Below, one piece after another: positions 43,852-52,941 of a stretch of DNA of 64,000 nucleotides; the first letter of the stretch is position 1; every line of letters starts with the position of its first letter. The notes beneath the pieces are model-generated. The model ran no database searches. It was given only the letters and a program-made list of their open reading frames with translations, and was not told where the DNA came from. The translations under genes were made by a program, and so were the position numbers. This DNA comes from Bacteroidota bacterium (GTDB taxonomy: Bacteria; Bacteroidota; Bacteroidia; B-17B0; Aurantibacillaceae), in contig JAFDYI010000012.1 of the NCBI GenBank assembly GCA_018267475.1, forward strand, positions 62,001 through 126,000, in the 5' to 3' direction.

Positions 43852-44163
43852 TTATTCCTTTAATCGACTTAGCAAATCAACGTCAATGCTTTTTATGTTG
43901 CGATAAATCATGCTTAATATAGCAAGGCCAACGGCTACTTCGGCAGCGGCAACGGCCATAATAAAAAATACAAAAATCTGCCCGCTTGAGTCGTTGTGAA
44001 GCGTAGCAAAAGCAGCTAAAAGCAAGTTTACGGCGTTTAGCATCAGCTCTATGCACATAAAAATAATAATAGCGTTGCGGCGCGCCATTACCCCAACGGC
44101 TCCTATAATAAATAGGATGGCGCTTAAAAAAATGTAGTAGTGTATAGGAATCGTGTTTATCAT
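43852..44163 (-). CDS. nuoK: NADH-quinone oxidoreductase subunit K
   Basis: 103 residues with three membrane helices: [19 protein letters not shown], the conserved-Glu helix with [14 protein letters not shown], and [19 protein letters not shown]. It is a proton-translocating subunit of complex I. It starts 2 bases after nuoJ ends. No nuoL, M or N follows, so the pair is split from the rest of the complex I genes. Confidence 0.95.
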   Translation of the reverse strand: MINTIPIHYYIFLSAILFIIGAVGVMARRNAIIIFMCIELMLNAVNLLLAAFATLHNDSSGQIFVFFIMAVAAAEVAVGLAILSMIYRNIKSIDVDLLSRLKE

Positions 44164-44165
44164 GC

Positions 44166-44675
44166 TTATTTAATTTCTTTTTTACCCAACATTATAGCTC
44201 CAACCAGGGCTCCCAATAATAAAACAGAAGCGATCTCAAAAGGAAATAAAAAATCTTTAAATAGCACAATGCCTAAATTTTTTACCATACCTATTTGCGA
44301 AGCTCCGGTTTGCGAAAAGGATAATTGCTCTGCCCCTTTTAAAGTTCCTACCAATACAGCTAAAAAAACCCCGCCTATTAAGCCAGCAATTAATTTAGTC
44401 ATTAGTGTTTTTTGAGGTTCCGTATCTTGGTTCAAATTCATGAGCATAATAACAAATAAAAACAATACCATAATAGCTCCGGCATACACTACAATATGCA
44501 CTACGGCTAAAAACTGTGCGTTAAGCAAAAGATAATGCCCTGCAATGCAAAAAAAAGTCATTACCAAATACAAAACACTGTTTATAGGGTTTCGGGTAAA
44601 TACTACCATAAGCGCAAACATAATAGCAAGGAAAGATAAAATTCCAAAAAGCCATTGAGTGATTGAGTATCCCAT
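44166..44675 (-). CDS. nuoJ: NADH-quinone oxidoreductase subunit J
   Basis: 169 residues, five membrane helices. The [20 protein letters not shown] and [22 protein letters not shown] blocks are typical of NuoJ/ND6. It is the first gene of a two-gene nuoJK unit, with no nuoI or nuoH upstream, and should assemble with subunits encoded elsewhere. Confidence 0.95.
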   Translation of the reverse strand: MGYSITQWLFGILSFLAIMFALMVVFTRNPINSVLYLVMTFFCIAGHYLLLNAQFLAVVHIVVYAGAIMVLFLFVIMLMNLNQDTEPQKTLMTKLIAGLIGGVFLAVLVGTLKGAEQLSFSQTGASQIGMVKNLGIVLFKDFLFPFEIASVLLLGALVGAIMLGKKEIK

Positions 44676-44752
44676 AACGATTGTTACAAATTACTGATTT
44701 TAAACGGTCGCTAAGGAACTACTTTTTTTAAAAATATGCAATAAAAAAATGG

Positions 44753-44774
44753 GGTGTTTTTATATAAAAACACC
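44753..44774 (-). terminator. Palindromic terminator behind the amidohydrolase gene
   Basis: GGTGTTTTTAT and ATAAAAACACC form a perfect 22-base palindrome, followed on the minus strand by a short C run and a T tract. It separates the amidohydrolase from nuoJK. Confidence 0.65.
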
Positions 44775-44819
44775 TAAATCGCAACAATTCGTTTGTTTTC
44801 AGTACGTTACTATGTGCTT

Positions 44820-45983
44820 TTAACAATAATTGAGGATAGGAGTTATTTTTTCAAAGGCCTCATCTATTACGTTTATACCCGGTTTTTTTCCTTTTTCTAA
44901 ACTCCCAAAAACCGAATCAATACCTAGCATTTTGGCTCCATTTAAAGTAGCCCAAGTAAGTACTTCTTGTGTGCTTATGGCAGGGAAATGTTTTTTTATG
45001 CTTTTTATTTCTTCAAAAATGCTGAGCGTGTTGTTGCTGGCGTAACTGTCGGTACCCAGTGTAATGGTGCTGTTATATTTTGTAAGTAAGGGTATGGGGG
45101 GCAAGCTGTTTTCTATATATAAATTGGCTTTTGGACACAAACACCAAAATAAATGCGGGTGATTTTTTTTAGCAAACTGTATATCCTCTTCAGAGGTGTA
45201 GGTGTTATGCACCAGTTGCACCTTATTTTTTTTTGGCAAATAGGGTAAGGTGGCCTGCAAGCTGGTTTTACCCGGCGCCTGCCAGGTTTCAGTAGGTATG
45301 TGGAAACTTTTTAGCCGCTCTAAAATGCTCCCTTTTTTTTCTAAAAAAAACACATTTTCATCGGCTGTTTCTTGATTGTGTATGCTCAATACGGTTTTGT
45401 TTTTCTGTGCTTGCTCGGCCAATAAACTCAGTAATTTTGTAGAAGCCGAATAAGGAGCATGCGGTACTATAGAGCAAGGGTTATTACTTTGCTGTTGCCA
45501 TTCTTGCTGCAAGCGCAAGCCTTTTTCCATAGCGGCTTCTGCGCGATTTTCGTCAAAAGCATATACTTCTATAAAAGTATAGTAGTGTATTTTTGATTTC
45601 GCTTTGCAATAAAAAGAATGATGGGTGTTGGATATATCGCCTACAGCTACAATGCCGTTTGCATGCATTTCTTGGTCGGCCTGCACCAGGGCTTGCTCCA
45701 CCTCTTCGTCGCTGGGTTTTTTTAAAGCTTCTACTTCTTTTATAAAATGATGAAGCCCTGTTTGCGTTTGTATTTTCCCTTTCATAAAAGAAAGTTCTAA
45801 ATGGCAATGGGCATTTACAAAGCCCGGACAAAAAGATCCTTTATAATGTTGTATTTTTAACGCATCAATATCGGTGTTGGATATAATATCCAAAAGGGTT
45901 CCGTCATCTTTCGTTACTACTACGCTGTTTTGTAGTGGAGCGGTATGAATGGGGTAAATAGTATCAGCCGAAAGAAATCGCAT
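44820..45983 (-). CDS. Metal-dependent amidohydrolase, possibly aminofutalosine deaminase
   Basis: A 387-residue TIM-barrel deaminase of the MtaD/SsnA/TrzN group. The metal-binding motif is GFVNAHCHLELS, with further ligands in VPHAPYSAS, LSIHNQET and LGTDSYASN. Such enzymes deaminate guanine, S-adenosylhomocysteine or aminofutalosine. The last is attractive because MqnA shows that this genome uses the futalosine route, but the gene is not clustered with mqn genes. The deaminase class is firm, the substrate inferred. Confidence 0.75.
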   Translation of the reverse strand: MRFLSADTIYPIHTAPLQNSVVVTKDDGTLLDIISNTDIDALKIQHYKGSFCPGFVNAHCHLELSFMKGKIQTQTGLHHFIKEVEALKKPSDEEVEQALVQADQEMHANGIVAVGDISNTHHSFYCKAKSKIHYYTFIEVYAFDENRAEAAMEKGLRLQQEWQQQSNNPCSIVPHAPYSASTKLLSLLAEQAQKNKTVLSIHNQETADENVFFLEKKGSILERLKSFHIPTETWQAPGKTSLQATLPYLPKKNKVQLVHNTYTSEEDIQFAKKNHPHLFWCLCPKANLYIENSLPPIPLLTKYNSTITLGTDSYASNNTLSIFEEIKSIKKHFPAISTQEVLTWATLNGAKMLGIDSVFGSLEKGKKPGINVIDEAFEKITPILNYC

Positions 45984-46020
45984 GTTAGTTAAATGCCCTT
46001 TTTAATGCGCGTGTATTTGG

Positions 46021-47229
46021 TTATGCAGAAGCCGTTTTTGTCGCTTTTATTACGCAAGTTGATATTTTTTCGGCTAATGTTTTCATGTCTTCTTCTGTCC
46101 ATTTGTATTTTATGCCAAAAGAAATAAGGCGCCCAATTACCTCTTGTGTTTTGGGTAGGTGCAGGTTTTTATAGTCTTGTGGTGCGCCCAGTACCTCTAC
46201 GGGTAATTTAGAAACGGTGCGCATTTCTTTTATATGATCCCACTGATTTATGAAGTGATACATGTTTTTATACCAGTAATCAAAGCCAACTACTTCAGCC
46301 GCTTTCATTTCATCTACTACGCGTTGTGCTATTTCTGTATTAGGCAGCATTAAATTTAAAAAAGTTGCGGAGTCTCCATCGGGGTCAGCCACTTTAGCAA
46401 AGGATATACCTTCTGTTTTGCTTAAAAGGTTTTGTATGATTTTTTTGTGATGACGGTTTTTTTCTTTTATGGCAGGCACTCGGCGTGTTTGCGCTACACC
46501 TATAGCAGCATGTAGTTCGGATATGCGGTAGTTGAAGCCTAAGTAGGGATGTTGTTCCATGCCGCGTACGGAGCCTATGTGGTCGTGTCCATGGTCGCTA
46601 TATACATCGGCTTTTTTGTAGGTATGTTCATCGTTAGTAACCAATACGCCCCCTTCTCCGGCGGTTGCAATTTTAAAAAAATCGAAAGAGTAAGAGCCTG
46701 CTTTACCAAACAAGCCGGTATAGGTTCCTTTGTAGGAAGCGGCAAAGGCTTGCCCGGCATCTTCTACTAAAATAAGATGGTGGTCGTTTATTACTTTCAT
46801 TAGGCTATCCATGTCGGCCATACCACCGCACATGTGCACCAGGCATACGGCTTTTGTTTTTGGACTAAGTGCTTTTTTTATTCCTTCGGCGCTTAGGCAT
46901 AAAGTTTCATCTATTTCAGCAAACACGGGTAAGGCGCCTACAAAAAGTACGGCTTCTATGGTAGCCATGAAGGTAAAAGGCGGTACAATAACCTCATCTC
47001 CGGCCCCAATTCCGCTGGCAGCAAGGGCGGTAGCAATAGCGGTAGAGCCGCTGCTTACGGCGTGTGCATATTTAGCATTCGTAATTTTTTTTACTTCCGC
47101 TTCAAAATCTTTTGCTTTCCAATGGTTGTTGCGTAAGGCATCGTGGTTGTAACGGAATAAAATCCCGGTGGATAATACATCGTCAATTTCTTTGCGCTCT
47201 TCTGCGCCAAATAATTCGGTTCCAGGCAT
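46021..47229 (-). CDS. kdnA: DegT-family PLP aminotransferase, KdnA-like (8-amino-Kdo synthesis)
   Basis: 402 residues. The whole protein follows KdnA, the transaminase that puts an amino group at C8 of Kdo in Shewanella lipid A: the start MPGTELFGAEE, FRYNHDALRNNHWKAK, IVPPFTFMATIEAV, CLVHMCGGMADMD, the PLP-binding Lys in SFDFFKIATAGEGG, and YSDHGHDHIGSVRG. The partner oxidase KdnB is not in the window. The symbol rests on recalled similarity. A different nucleotide-sugar or keto-sugar aminotransferase remains possible. Confidence 0.65.
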   Translation of the reverse strand: MPGTELFGAEERKEIDDVLSTGILFRYNHDALRNNHWKAKDFEAEVKKITNAKYAHAVSSGSTAIATALAASGIGAGDEVIVPPFTFMATIEAVLFVGALPVFAEIDETLCLSAEGIKKALSPKTKAVCLVHMCGGMADMDSLMKVINDHHLILVEDAGQAFAASYKGTYTGLFGKAGSYSFDFFKIATAGEGGVLVTNDEHTYKKADVYSDHGHDHIGSVRGMEQHPYLGFNYRISELHAAIGVAQTRRVPAIKEKNRHHKKIIQNLLSKTEGISFAKVADPDGDSATFLNLMLPNTEIAQRVVDEMKAAEVVGFDYWYKNMYHFINQWDHIKEMRTVSKLPVEVLGAPQDYKNLHLPKTQEVIGRLISFGIKYKWTEEDMKTLAEKISTCVIKATKTASA

Positions 47230-47423
47230 GGTGTTTTTTTATAGGGCAAAGATACAAAATTTAGGCTTATACTAAAGCGATTACAAAATAGTATAAAGTC
47301 GTATTGTAAACCATAAAAAACGGATACGCTTTTTACTGTTTCTGATAAGCAGCTGTTTTGTTTTCATAGATGTTTCGGAAATAAAAACACATCTTGAAAC
47401 AGCAAGGATTGAACGAGCGTTTT

Positions 47424-48032
47424 TTATTTTATATTCAAATGAAAGCGTTTTTCATTTTCTATATAAGCTTCCAGTGTGTCGCCTATGTGTACAGGGCCAA
47501 CGCCTTGCGGCGTTCCGGTAAAAATCAAATCGCCGGTTTTTAAAGTAACAAATTGCGAAACGTAGCTAATTATTTTATCAAACGAAAAAAGCAAGTCTTT
47601 TGTGTTTCCGCTTTGGCGTGTAGTTCCGTTTATGGTAAGATGAAAAGAAATAGCGTTGAGGTTAGGAAATTGATCTTTAGACATGAATTGCCCTATGGGT
47701 GCTGCGTTGTCAAAGGCTTTTGCTTTTTCCCAGGGCAAACTTTTCTCTTTGCATTGTTGTTGTAGGTCGCGGGCGGTAAAATCAATCCCAATACCTATTT
47801 CGTTGTAGTAGGCATGTGCAAAAGATTCGGCAATATGTTTGCCGTTTTTACAAATTTTCAATATCAGTTCTACTTCATGATGCAGGTCTTTAGTAAAGGC
47901 GGGGATATAAAATTCTTTTTCTTTCAGCAAAGCTGTTTCTGGTTTCATAAAAAACACCGGTTCTAAAGGCGCTTCGGCTTTCATTTCTTTAGCGTGTTCG
48001 GCATAATTGCGCCCTATGCAAATAATTTTCAT
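47424..48032 (-). CDS. Fumarylacetoacetate hydrolase-family enzyme (FAHD1-like)
   Basis: A 202-residue minimal FAH-fold enzyme with CIGRNYAEHAKEM, the metal ligands in HHEVELIL, the loop GIGIDFTARDLQQ, and FTGTPQGVGPVHIGD. It is close in size and motifs to acylpyruvases and oxaloacetate decarboxylases of the FAHD1 type. The exact substrate cannot be told. Its ATG overlaps the ribE stop (TCAT on the plus strand), so translation is coupled. Confidence 0.88.
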   Translation of the reverse strand: MKIICIGRNYAEHAKEMKAEAPLEPVFFMKPETALLKEKEFYIPAFTKDLHHEVELILKICKNGKHIAESFAHAYYNEIGIGIDFTARDLQQQCKEKSLPWEKAKAFDNAAPIGQFMSKDQFPNLNAISFHLTINGTTRQSGNTKDLLFSFDKIISYVSQFVTLKTGDLIFTGTPQGVGPVHIGDTLEAYIENEKRFHLNIK

Positions 48033-48622
48033 ACGTATTGTTTTTTTAGAAGCTTAGTAAGGTACTTTCCTAAAATATCAAATTCTATATTTACGGTGGT
48101 ACCCACCTGTATTTGGTTAAAATTGGTATGTGTTAAGGTATAAGGAATAATATAAACAGAAAAAGTATCGTTGGTAGCATGTACTACGGTAAGGCTTACT
48201 CCGTTTACAGCAACACTGCCTTTTTCTACCGTTATATTTCCTTTACAGGCATCGTATTGAAAGGTAAAAAGGGTGCTGCCTCCCTCATCTTTTCGTTGAG
48301 TACATATTGCCGTTTGGTCTATGTGCCCTTGTACAATATGCCCATCAAAGCGACCGTTAGCAGGCATGCAGCGTTCTAAGTTTAGTAGTTCGTTTGTTTT
48401 TAGCAAACCCAAATTGGTTTTTTCAAGCGTTTCTTTAATGGCGGTAACTTTATAGCTGTTGGCGTTGATATCTACCACGGTAAGGCACACGCCGTTGTGC
48501 GCCACGCTTTGGTCTATTTTTAATTCGTGGGTAAAAGGGCAAGAGCAATACAAGTGCAAGTTGTTTTGTTCCTGCTCTATTTTCTCTACTTTTCCTAAGG
48601 CTTCAATAATTCCGGTAAACAT
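48029..48622 (-). CDS. ribE: Riboflavin synthase alpha subunit
   Basis: A 197-residue enzyme made of two similar lumazine-binding barrels, starting MFTGIIEALGKVE. Each half has the SVAHNGVCLTVVDI or GSVAVNGVSLTVVHA motif. It dismutates two 6,7-dimethyl-8-ribityllumazine molecules to riboflavin. No FMN riboswitch is visible in the roughly 100 bases upstream. It is coupled to the FAH gene by a 4-base overlap. Confidence 0.96.
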   Translation of the reverse strand: MFTGIIEALGKVEKIEQEQNNLHLYCSCPFTHELKIDQSVAHNGVCLTVVDINANSYKVTAIKETLEKTNLGLLKTNELLNLERCMPANGRFDGHIVQGHIDQTAICTQRKDEGGSTLFTFQYDACKGNITVEKGSVAVNGVSLTVVHATNDTFSVYIIPYTLTHTNFNQIQVGTTVNIEFDILGKYLTKLLKKQYV

Positions 48623-48716
48623 AAGGCAAAGATACGGCTTTATCCTAAAAAATAGCGAATGCTTTTGTAGAGAATATATACACCGAGAAAGCCGTCGTTT
48701 GCATGGCAGATAATGC

Positions 48717-48724
48717 TATCTTTG
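48717..48724 (+). promoter_or_regulatory. -7 box (TATCTTTG) for the SurA-like operon
   Basis: A perfect TAnnTTTG match 6 bases before the ATG at 48731, implying a leaderless or near-leaderless message. Confidence 0.6.
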
Positions 48725-48730
48725 CACCCT

Positions 48731-49597
48731 ATGCGTATCGTTGGTTTTATATTTTTTCTTTCCGCAGCGCTGTTTTCTTGCAAAGAGCAATCGTTAGAGG
48801 GAAAAAATACCGCTTCGGAACAAGTGGTGGCTCGTGTATTGGATAAAAAACTAACCGCTTTGGATATAAAAAAGGTATTACCTAAGTACAACTCCCCAAA
48901 AGACAGCGCTTTGTTTACCCAATCGTACATAAAACAATGGCTTACAGGCGAATTGCTGTTGCATCAAGCGGAAGCTAATTTATCAGAAGCCGATAAAAAC
49001 ATTCAACAAGAGTTAGATGAGTATCGCAAAAGTTTGTTGCTATATCGTTATGAAACCCAATTGGTGCGCCAGAAGTTGGATACTGCGGTTTCCCCGCAAG
49101 AGATAGAAGCATATTACAACGATCACGCTCAAAATTTTATGCTGAAAGAAAATATTGTAAAAGTATCTTACGTAAAAGTGCAAAAAAAAACATCTAATAT
49201 AGAAAAAGTAAAAAAATGGTATAACTCTAATAAAGAGGCCGATCAAGAGAGTTTAAAAAAATTTTGTATTCAATATGCCGATAACTTTTTTTTAGATAAT
49301 ACCACTTGGCTGCTTTTAGATGATGTGATGAAAGAAATTCCGCTGCACGACTATAACCCCGAATTACTATTAAAAACAACTCGGCAAATAGAACTTAGCG
49401 ACAGCACGTTTAATTACTATCTCAATATCGTTGATTTTAAAATAAAGAACACCCCTTCGCCTTTAAGCTTTGAAAAAGAAAATATCCGCCAAATTATCAT
49501 TAACAAACGAAAACTTACCTTGATAGAGGAAATGAAACAAGAAATATACAATCAAGCTAAAGAAAACAATACCTTTGAGGTTTTTAGCACAAAATAA
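48731..49597 (+). CDS. Lipoprotein related to peptidyl-prolyl isomerase chaperones
   Basis: 288 residues with a signal peptide and lipobox (SAALFSC). The rest resembles the helical N-domain of SurA/PpiC-type proteins: VARVLDKKLTALDIKKVLP, then IKQWLTGELLLHQAEANL and TAVSPQEIEAYYNDHAQNF. A rotamase active site is not evident, so it is probably a chaperone-like paralogue. The next gene, a clear SurA-type PPIase, starts 4 bases later. ATG 48731 is fixed by the promoter and the lipobox. Confidence 0.8.
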   Translation: MRIVGFIFFLSAALFSCKEQSLEGKNTASEQVVARVLDKKLTALDIKKVLPKYNSPKDSALFTQSYIKQWLTGELLLHQAEANLSEADKNIQQELDEYRKSLLLYRYETQLVRQKLDTAVSPQEIEAYYNDHAQNFMLKENIVKVSYVKVQKKTSNIEKVKKWYNSNKEADQESLKKFCIQYADNFFLDNTTWLLLDDVMKEIPLHDYNPELLLKTTRQIELSDSTFNYYLNIVDFKIKNTPSPLSFEKENIRQIIINKRKLTLIEEMKQEIYNQAKENNTFEVFSTK

Positions 49598-49601
49598 AAT
49601 C

Positions 49602-50978
49602 ATGTCAAGCCTTTTTTTACATACCAGAAAAACAACCGTGCTGCTATTTTTACTGATGATAGCCTATACGCTTACTGCCCAGCAGAATATTGATAAAACC
49701 ATTGCCGTAATAGGAAAATACATTGTGTTGCGCTCGGAATTTGAGCGAGAGCTGAAGGCACTAAAATCAGAGGGAATAAAAATAAACGATTCAACAAAAG
49801 GAGTGCTGCTTGATGAGTTGATGTATCAAAAACTGCTTGTATCACAGGCGGAAAAAGACAGCACCATTCAAGTAAAAGACGATCAGGTAGAAACAGAATT
49901 AAACCGCCGTATGAATTATTATTTGGCGCAATTTGGCTCGGAAGATAAGTTTGAGGCTTTTTATGGAAAACCTGTAAAACAGTACAAAGAAGAAATGCGC
50001 GACGACATTCGCTACATTTTACTTTCACAACAAATGCAGCAAAAAATTGTAGGCGATGCCAAGGTATCCCCATCGGATGTACGTTCTTTTTTCAACGCCA
50101 TTCCTACCGATAGTTTACCTTTGGTAAGCACCGAAGTAGAGATAGGCCAACTAATAAAAAAACCGGTGGTTTCGGTAGAGGCAAAACAAGCCGCGCGCAG
50201 CAAGTTAGAGGGTTTGCGCCAACGCGTGCTAAATGGCGAAAGCATGAGTACCATTGCGGCCCTTTATACCGATGATCCCGGCTCGGCACGTTCGGGCGGC
50301 GAGTACGACAACATTGCCCGCGGGCAGTTTGTACCCGAGTTTGAATCGGTAGCTTTTCGCTTAAAACCCGGCGAAATTTCGGAAGTATTTGAATCGCCCT
50401 TTGGCTACCATTTTATACAACTTATTGCCCGCCGTGGCGAAATAGTAGATGTGCGGCACATCTTATCCGCACCCAAAATATCAAACCAAGATGTGCTGCA
50501 TGCCAAAACCGAGTTAGATACAATATATAAATTGATTATAGAAGGTAAAACCACTTTTTGCGCTGCCTGCGCCAAACACAGCGACGATAAAGATACTAAA
50601 AACAACTGCGGTATTTTGCAAAATGCCAATGCCGGAACTACTAAATTTGAAATAGAACAAATAGGACAAATGGACCAAAACTTGGTTTTTATGTTAGACA
50701 AAATGGTGCCCGGCGACATCAGTAAGCCCATCATGCACTCGGAGTCAGACGGGAAACAATCGTTTAAAATTATTTATTTAAAATCGCGTTCAGAACCGCA
50801 TAAAGCCAGTTTAAAAGAAGATTACCAGCGCATACAAAATATGGCGCAAATGACTAAGCAAAAAAAATTAGTAGATATTTGGGTAAATAAAAAACTAAAA
50901 GGCACCTATGTACATATAGATGCTGACTACAAAAACCTGCCCTTTAAAAGAAATTGGAAACAAGAAGGGCTGCAATAA
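49602..50978 (+). CDS. surA: SurA-like periplasmic peptidyl-prolyl isomerase
   Basis: 458 residues with a signal peptide ending LTAQ and a SurA N-domain (IDKTIAVIGKYIVLRSEFERE). Two parvulin domains follow: the first with AALYTDDPGSARSGGEYD and PFGYHFIQLIARRGE (about 165-275), the second from VDVRHIL to FKIIYLKS (about 278-395), which is less canonical and carries a Cys pair (CAACAKHS). It folds outer-membrane proteins in the periplasm. It is co-transcribed with the preceding lipoprotein gene and followed by a terminator. Confidence 0.9.
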   Translation: MSSLFLHTRKTTVLLFLLMIAYTLTAQQNIDKTIAVIGKYIVLRSEFERELKALKSEGIKINDSTKGVLLDELMYQKLLVSQAEKDSTIQVKDDQVETELNRRMNYYLAQFGSEDKFEAFYGKPVKQYKEEMRDDIRYILLSQQMQQKIVGDAKVSPSDVRSFFNAIPTDSLPLVSTEVEIGQLIKKPVVSVEAKQAARSKLEGLRQRVLNGESMSTIAALYTDDPGSARSGGEYDNIARGQFVPEFESVAFRLKPGEISEVFESPFGYHFIQLIARRGEIVDVRHILSAPKISNQDVLHAKTELDTIYKLIIEGKTTFCAACAKHSDDKDTKNNCGILQNANAGTTKFEIEQIGQMDQNLVFMLDKMVPGDISKPIMHSESDGKQSFKIIYLKSRSEPHKASLKEDYQRIQNMAQMTKQKKLVDIWVNKKLKGTYVHIDADYKNLPFKRNWKQEGLQ

Positions 50979-50992
50979 TGTTTAACAAAAAT

Positions 50993-51023
50993 AAAACCCC
51001 GCCTACATCAGCGAGGTTTTTTT
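50993..51023. terminator. Bidirectional terminator between surA and tRNA-Pro
   Basis: AAAACCCCGC and GCGAGGTTTT pair with one mismatch around an 8-base loop and continue into a T tract. It serves surA on plus and tRNA-Pro on minus. Confidence 0.75.
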
Positions 51024-51026
51024 ATG

Positions 51027-51099
51027 TCGGGCTGGCGCGACTCGAACGCGCGACCCCCAGCACCCCATACTGGTACACTACCAACTGTGCTACAACCCG
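51027..51099 (-). tRNA. tRNA-Pro (anticodon GGG), CCA not encoded
   Basis: The minus strand gives acceptor CGGGTTG/CAGCCCG with the C1-G72 pair typical of bacterial tRNA-Pro, a D-arm, an anticodon arm CCAGT-ATGGGGT-GCTGG with anticodon GGG, and a T-arm GCGCGTTCGAGTCGCGC. After discriminator A the sequence reads CAT, so CCA must be added. This differs from the tRNA-Lys gene, which encodes its CCA. Confidence 0.95.
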
Positions 51100-51260
51100 A
51101 TTTTTTTGAGGTGTGCAAAAATACATTTTTTATACAGAAAAATCAATCCTGCCTAAAACATTTTTATTGACCACTTTAATGACCTCATTTTCAGCATAAT
51201 GAATTTATGCGGCTGTGTTTTTAAAAAAAGAACGGTTAACAGATAAAAGCTGATATTTAC

Positions 51261-51268
51261 TATCTTCG
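51261..51268 (+). promoter_or_regulatory. -7-like box (TATCTTCG) for glyS
   Basis: One base off TAnnTTTG, 5 bases before the glyS ATG at 51274. It is the same variant as seen before rimO. Confidence 0.45.
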
Positions 51269-51273
51269 CGCTC

Positions 51274-52809
51274 ATGAATGAAGATGTGTTTAAAAACTTG
51301 GTATCGCACTGCAAAGAGTACGGATTTATTTTTCAAAGTAGCGAAATTTACGACGGTTTAAGCGCCGTGTATGATTATGCCCAAAACGGTACGTTACTAA
51401 AAAATAACATACGCCAATATTGGTGGCAAAGCATGGTGCAACTGCATGAAAACATAGTAGGCATTGATGCGGCTATTTTTATGCATCCCACCACCTGGAA
51501 AGCCAGCGGACACGTAGATGCTTTTAGTGATCCGCTTATTGATAATAAAGACAGCAAAAAAAGATATCGAGCCGATGTTTTGATAGAGGAACATGTAGCT
51601 AAAATAGAAGCTAAAATTGAAAAAGAAGTAGAAAAAGCAGCCAAACGTTTCGAAAATTTTGATGAAAAAATGTTTCGCAGCACCAACGCACGCGTGCTCG
51701 AATATCAAAAACAAACAGAAGCTATCAACACCCGATTTAAAACCGCATTAAACGATAATAACCTGGCAGAGGTAAAACAAATTATTATAGATTGTGAGAT
51801 TACCTGCCCTATAAGCGGTAGCCGTAACTGGACTGATGTACGGCAGTTTAATTTGATGTTTGATACTAAATTAGGCTCAGTAAGTGATGATAGCAGTACC
51901 ATTTACCTGCGTCCGGAAACGGCACAAGGTATTTTTGTGAATTTTTTGAATGTGCAAAAAACCGGCCGTATGAAAATTCCATTTGGTATTGCGCAAACCG
52001 GCAAAGCGTTTCGTAATGAAATTGTGGCTCGCCAATTTATTTTTCGCATGCGTGAATTTGAGCAAATGGAGATGCAGTTTTTTATTCGCCCGGGCACACA
52101 AAAACAATGGTACGAACATTGGAAACAAGCCCGCATGAAATGGCACAACGCTTTGGGTATTGATGAAAAGAAAAAACGGTTTCACGACCATATTAAATTA
52201 GCCCACTATGCTGATGCCGCATGCGATATAGAGTTTGAGTTTCCTTTTGGATTCAAAGAATTGGAAGGCATTCACAGTCGTACGGATTTTGATTTGCGCA
52301 ACCATGAACAATACAGTGGAAAAAAACTTCAGTATTTTGATCCCGAATTAAATCAAAGCTATATCCCCTACGTAATAGAAACCTCCATTGGGTTAGACCG
52401 CATGTTTTTAGCTTTAATGTCGGCTGCCTATAAAGAAGAAAAGCTAGAAGATGGGAGTGAGCGCACCGTGCTAGCCCTGCCCCCCGCTTTAGCGCCTATA
52501 AAAGCAGCCGTTTTTCCATTAGTAAAAAAAGATGGCTTGCCTGAAATAGCAGAAAAAATAATGAATGAGTTAAAGTTTGAATACCATGTAACCTACGATG
52601 AAAAAGATACGGTAGGAAAACGTTACCGCCGGCAAGATGCCATTGGCACCCCTTACTGCATCACCATAGATCACGATACTTTGAACGACCAATGTGTAAC
52701 CATACGCGACCGCGATACGATGAAACAAGAACGCGTTGCTATAGACAAGCTGCACAGCATTATTACCGAAAAAGTAAGCTTAAAAAATATATTGAAAAAA
52801 GCGATATAA
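51274..52809 (+). CDS. glyS: Glycyl-tRNA synthetase (dimeric, eukaryote/archaeal-like type)
   Basis: A 511-residue single-chain class II synthetase. Class II motifs are visible as YLRPETAQGIFVNF, FRNEIVARQFIFRMREFEQME (motif 2 region) and ETSIGLDRMFLAL (motif 3). GSRNWTDVRQFNLMF and the C-terminal anticodon domain from LAPIKAAVFPL match bacterial alpha-2 GlyRS. The ATG follows a near-consensus promoter almost at once. It is monocistronic. Confidence 0.97.
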   Translation: MNEDVFKNLVSHCKEYGFIFQSSEIYDGLSAVYDYAQNGTLLKNNIRQYWWQSMVQLHENIVGIDAAIFMHPTTWKASGHVDAFSDPLIDNKDSKKRYRADVLIEEHVAKIEAKIEKEVEKAAKRFENFDEKMFRSTNARVLEYQKQTEAINTRFKTALNDNNLAEVKQIIIDCEITCPISGSRNWTDVRQFNLMFDTKLGSVSDDSSTIYLRPETAQGIFVNFLNVQKTGRMKIPFGIAQTGKAFRNEIVARQFIFRMREFEQMEMQFFIRPGTQKQWYEHWKQARMKWHNALGIDEKKKRFHDHIKLAHYADAACDIEFEFPFGFKELEGIHSRTDFDLRNHEQYSGKKLQYFDPELNQSYIPYVIETSIGLDRMFLALMSAAYKEEKLEDGSERTVLALPPALAPIKAAVFPLVKKDGLPEIAEKIMNELKFEYHVTYDEKDTVGKRYRRQDAIGTPYCITIDHDTLNDQCVTIRDRDTMKQERVAIDKLHSIITEKVSLKNILKKAI

Positions 52810-52903
52810 CGGAAGGAAATAAGAATACCAGTCGGGACTAATTTCTATCGAATGGTTTTGGTCTTTGGAACGGCAATAAAACCTTTCAAATACCCAAAAC
52901 CTA

Positions 52904-52929
52904 AAACCCAAAATGACCATTTTGGGTTT
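52904..52929 (+). promoter_or_regulatory. Inverted repeat between glyS and mpl (terminator or operator)
   Basis: AAACCCAAAAT and ATTTTGGGTTT form a perfect 11-bp stem with a 4-base loop. It lies about 95 bases after the glyS stop without a clear T tract and covers the -33 region of the mpl promoter (-7 box at 52942-52949), so it may be an operator instead of a terminator. Confidence 0.5.
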
Positions 52930-52941
52930 GAACTTATTTTG

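Noticed and set aside
48623-48716. FMN riboswitch upstream of ribE
   Set aside because: The space is about 100 bases, holds the divergent promoter of the SurA operon, and lacks the conserved RFN core.
52570-52755. Antisense ORF in glyS
   Set aside because: It lies opposite well-conserved glyS sequence and has no independent evidence.
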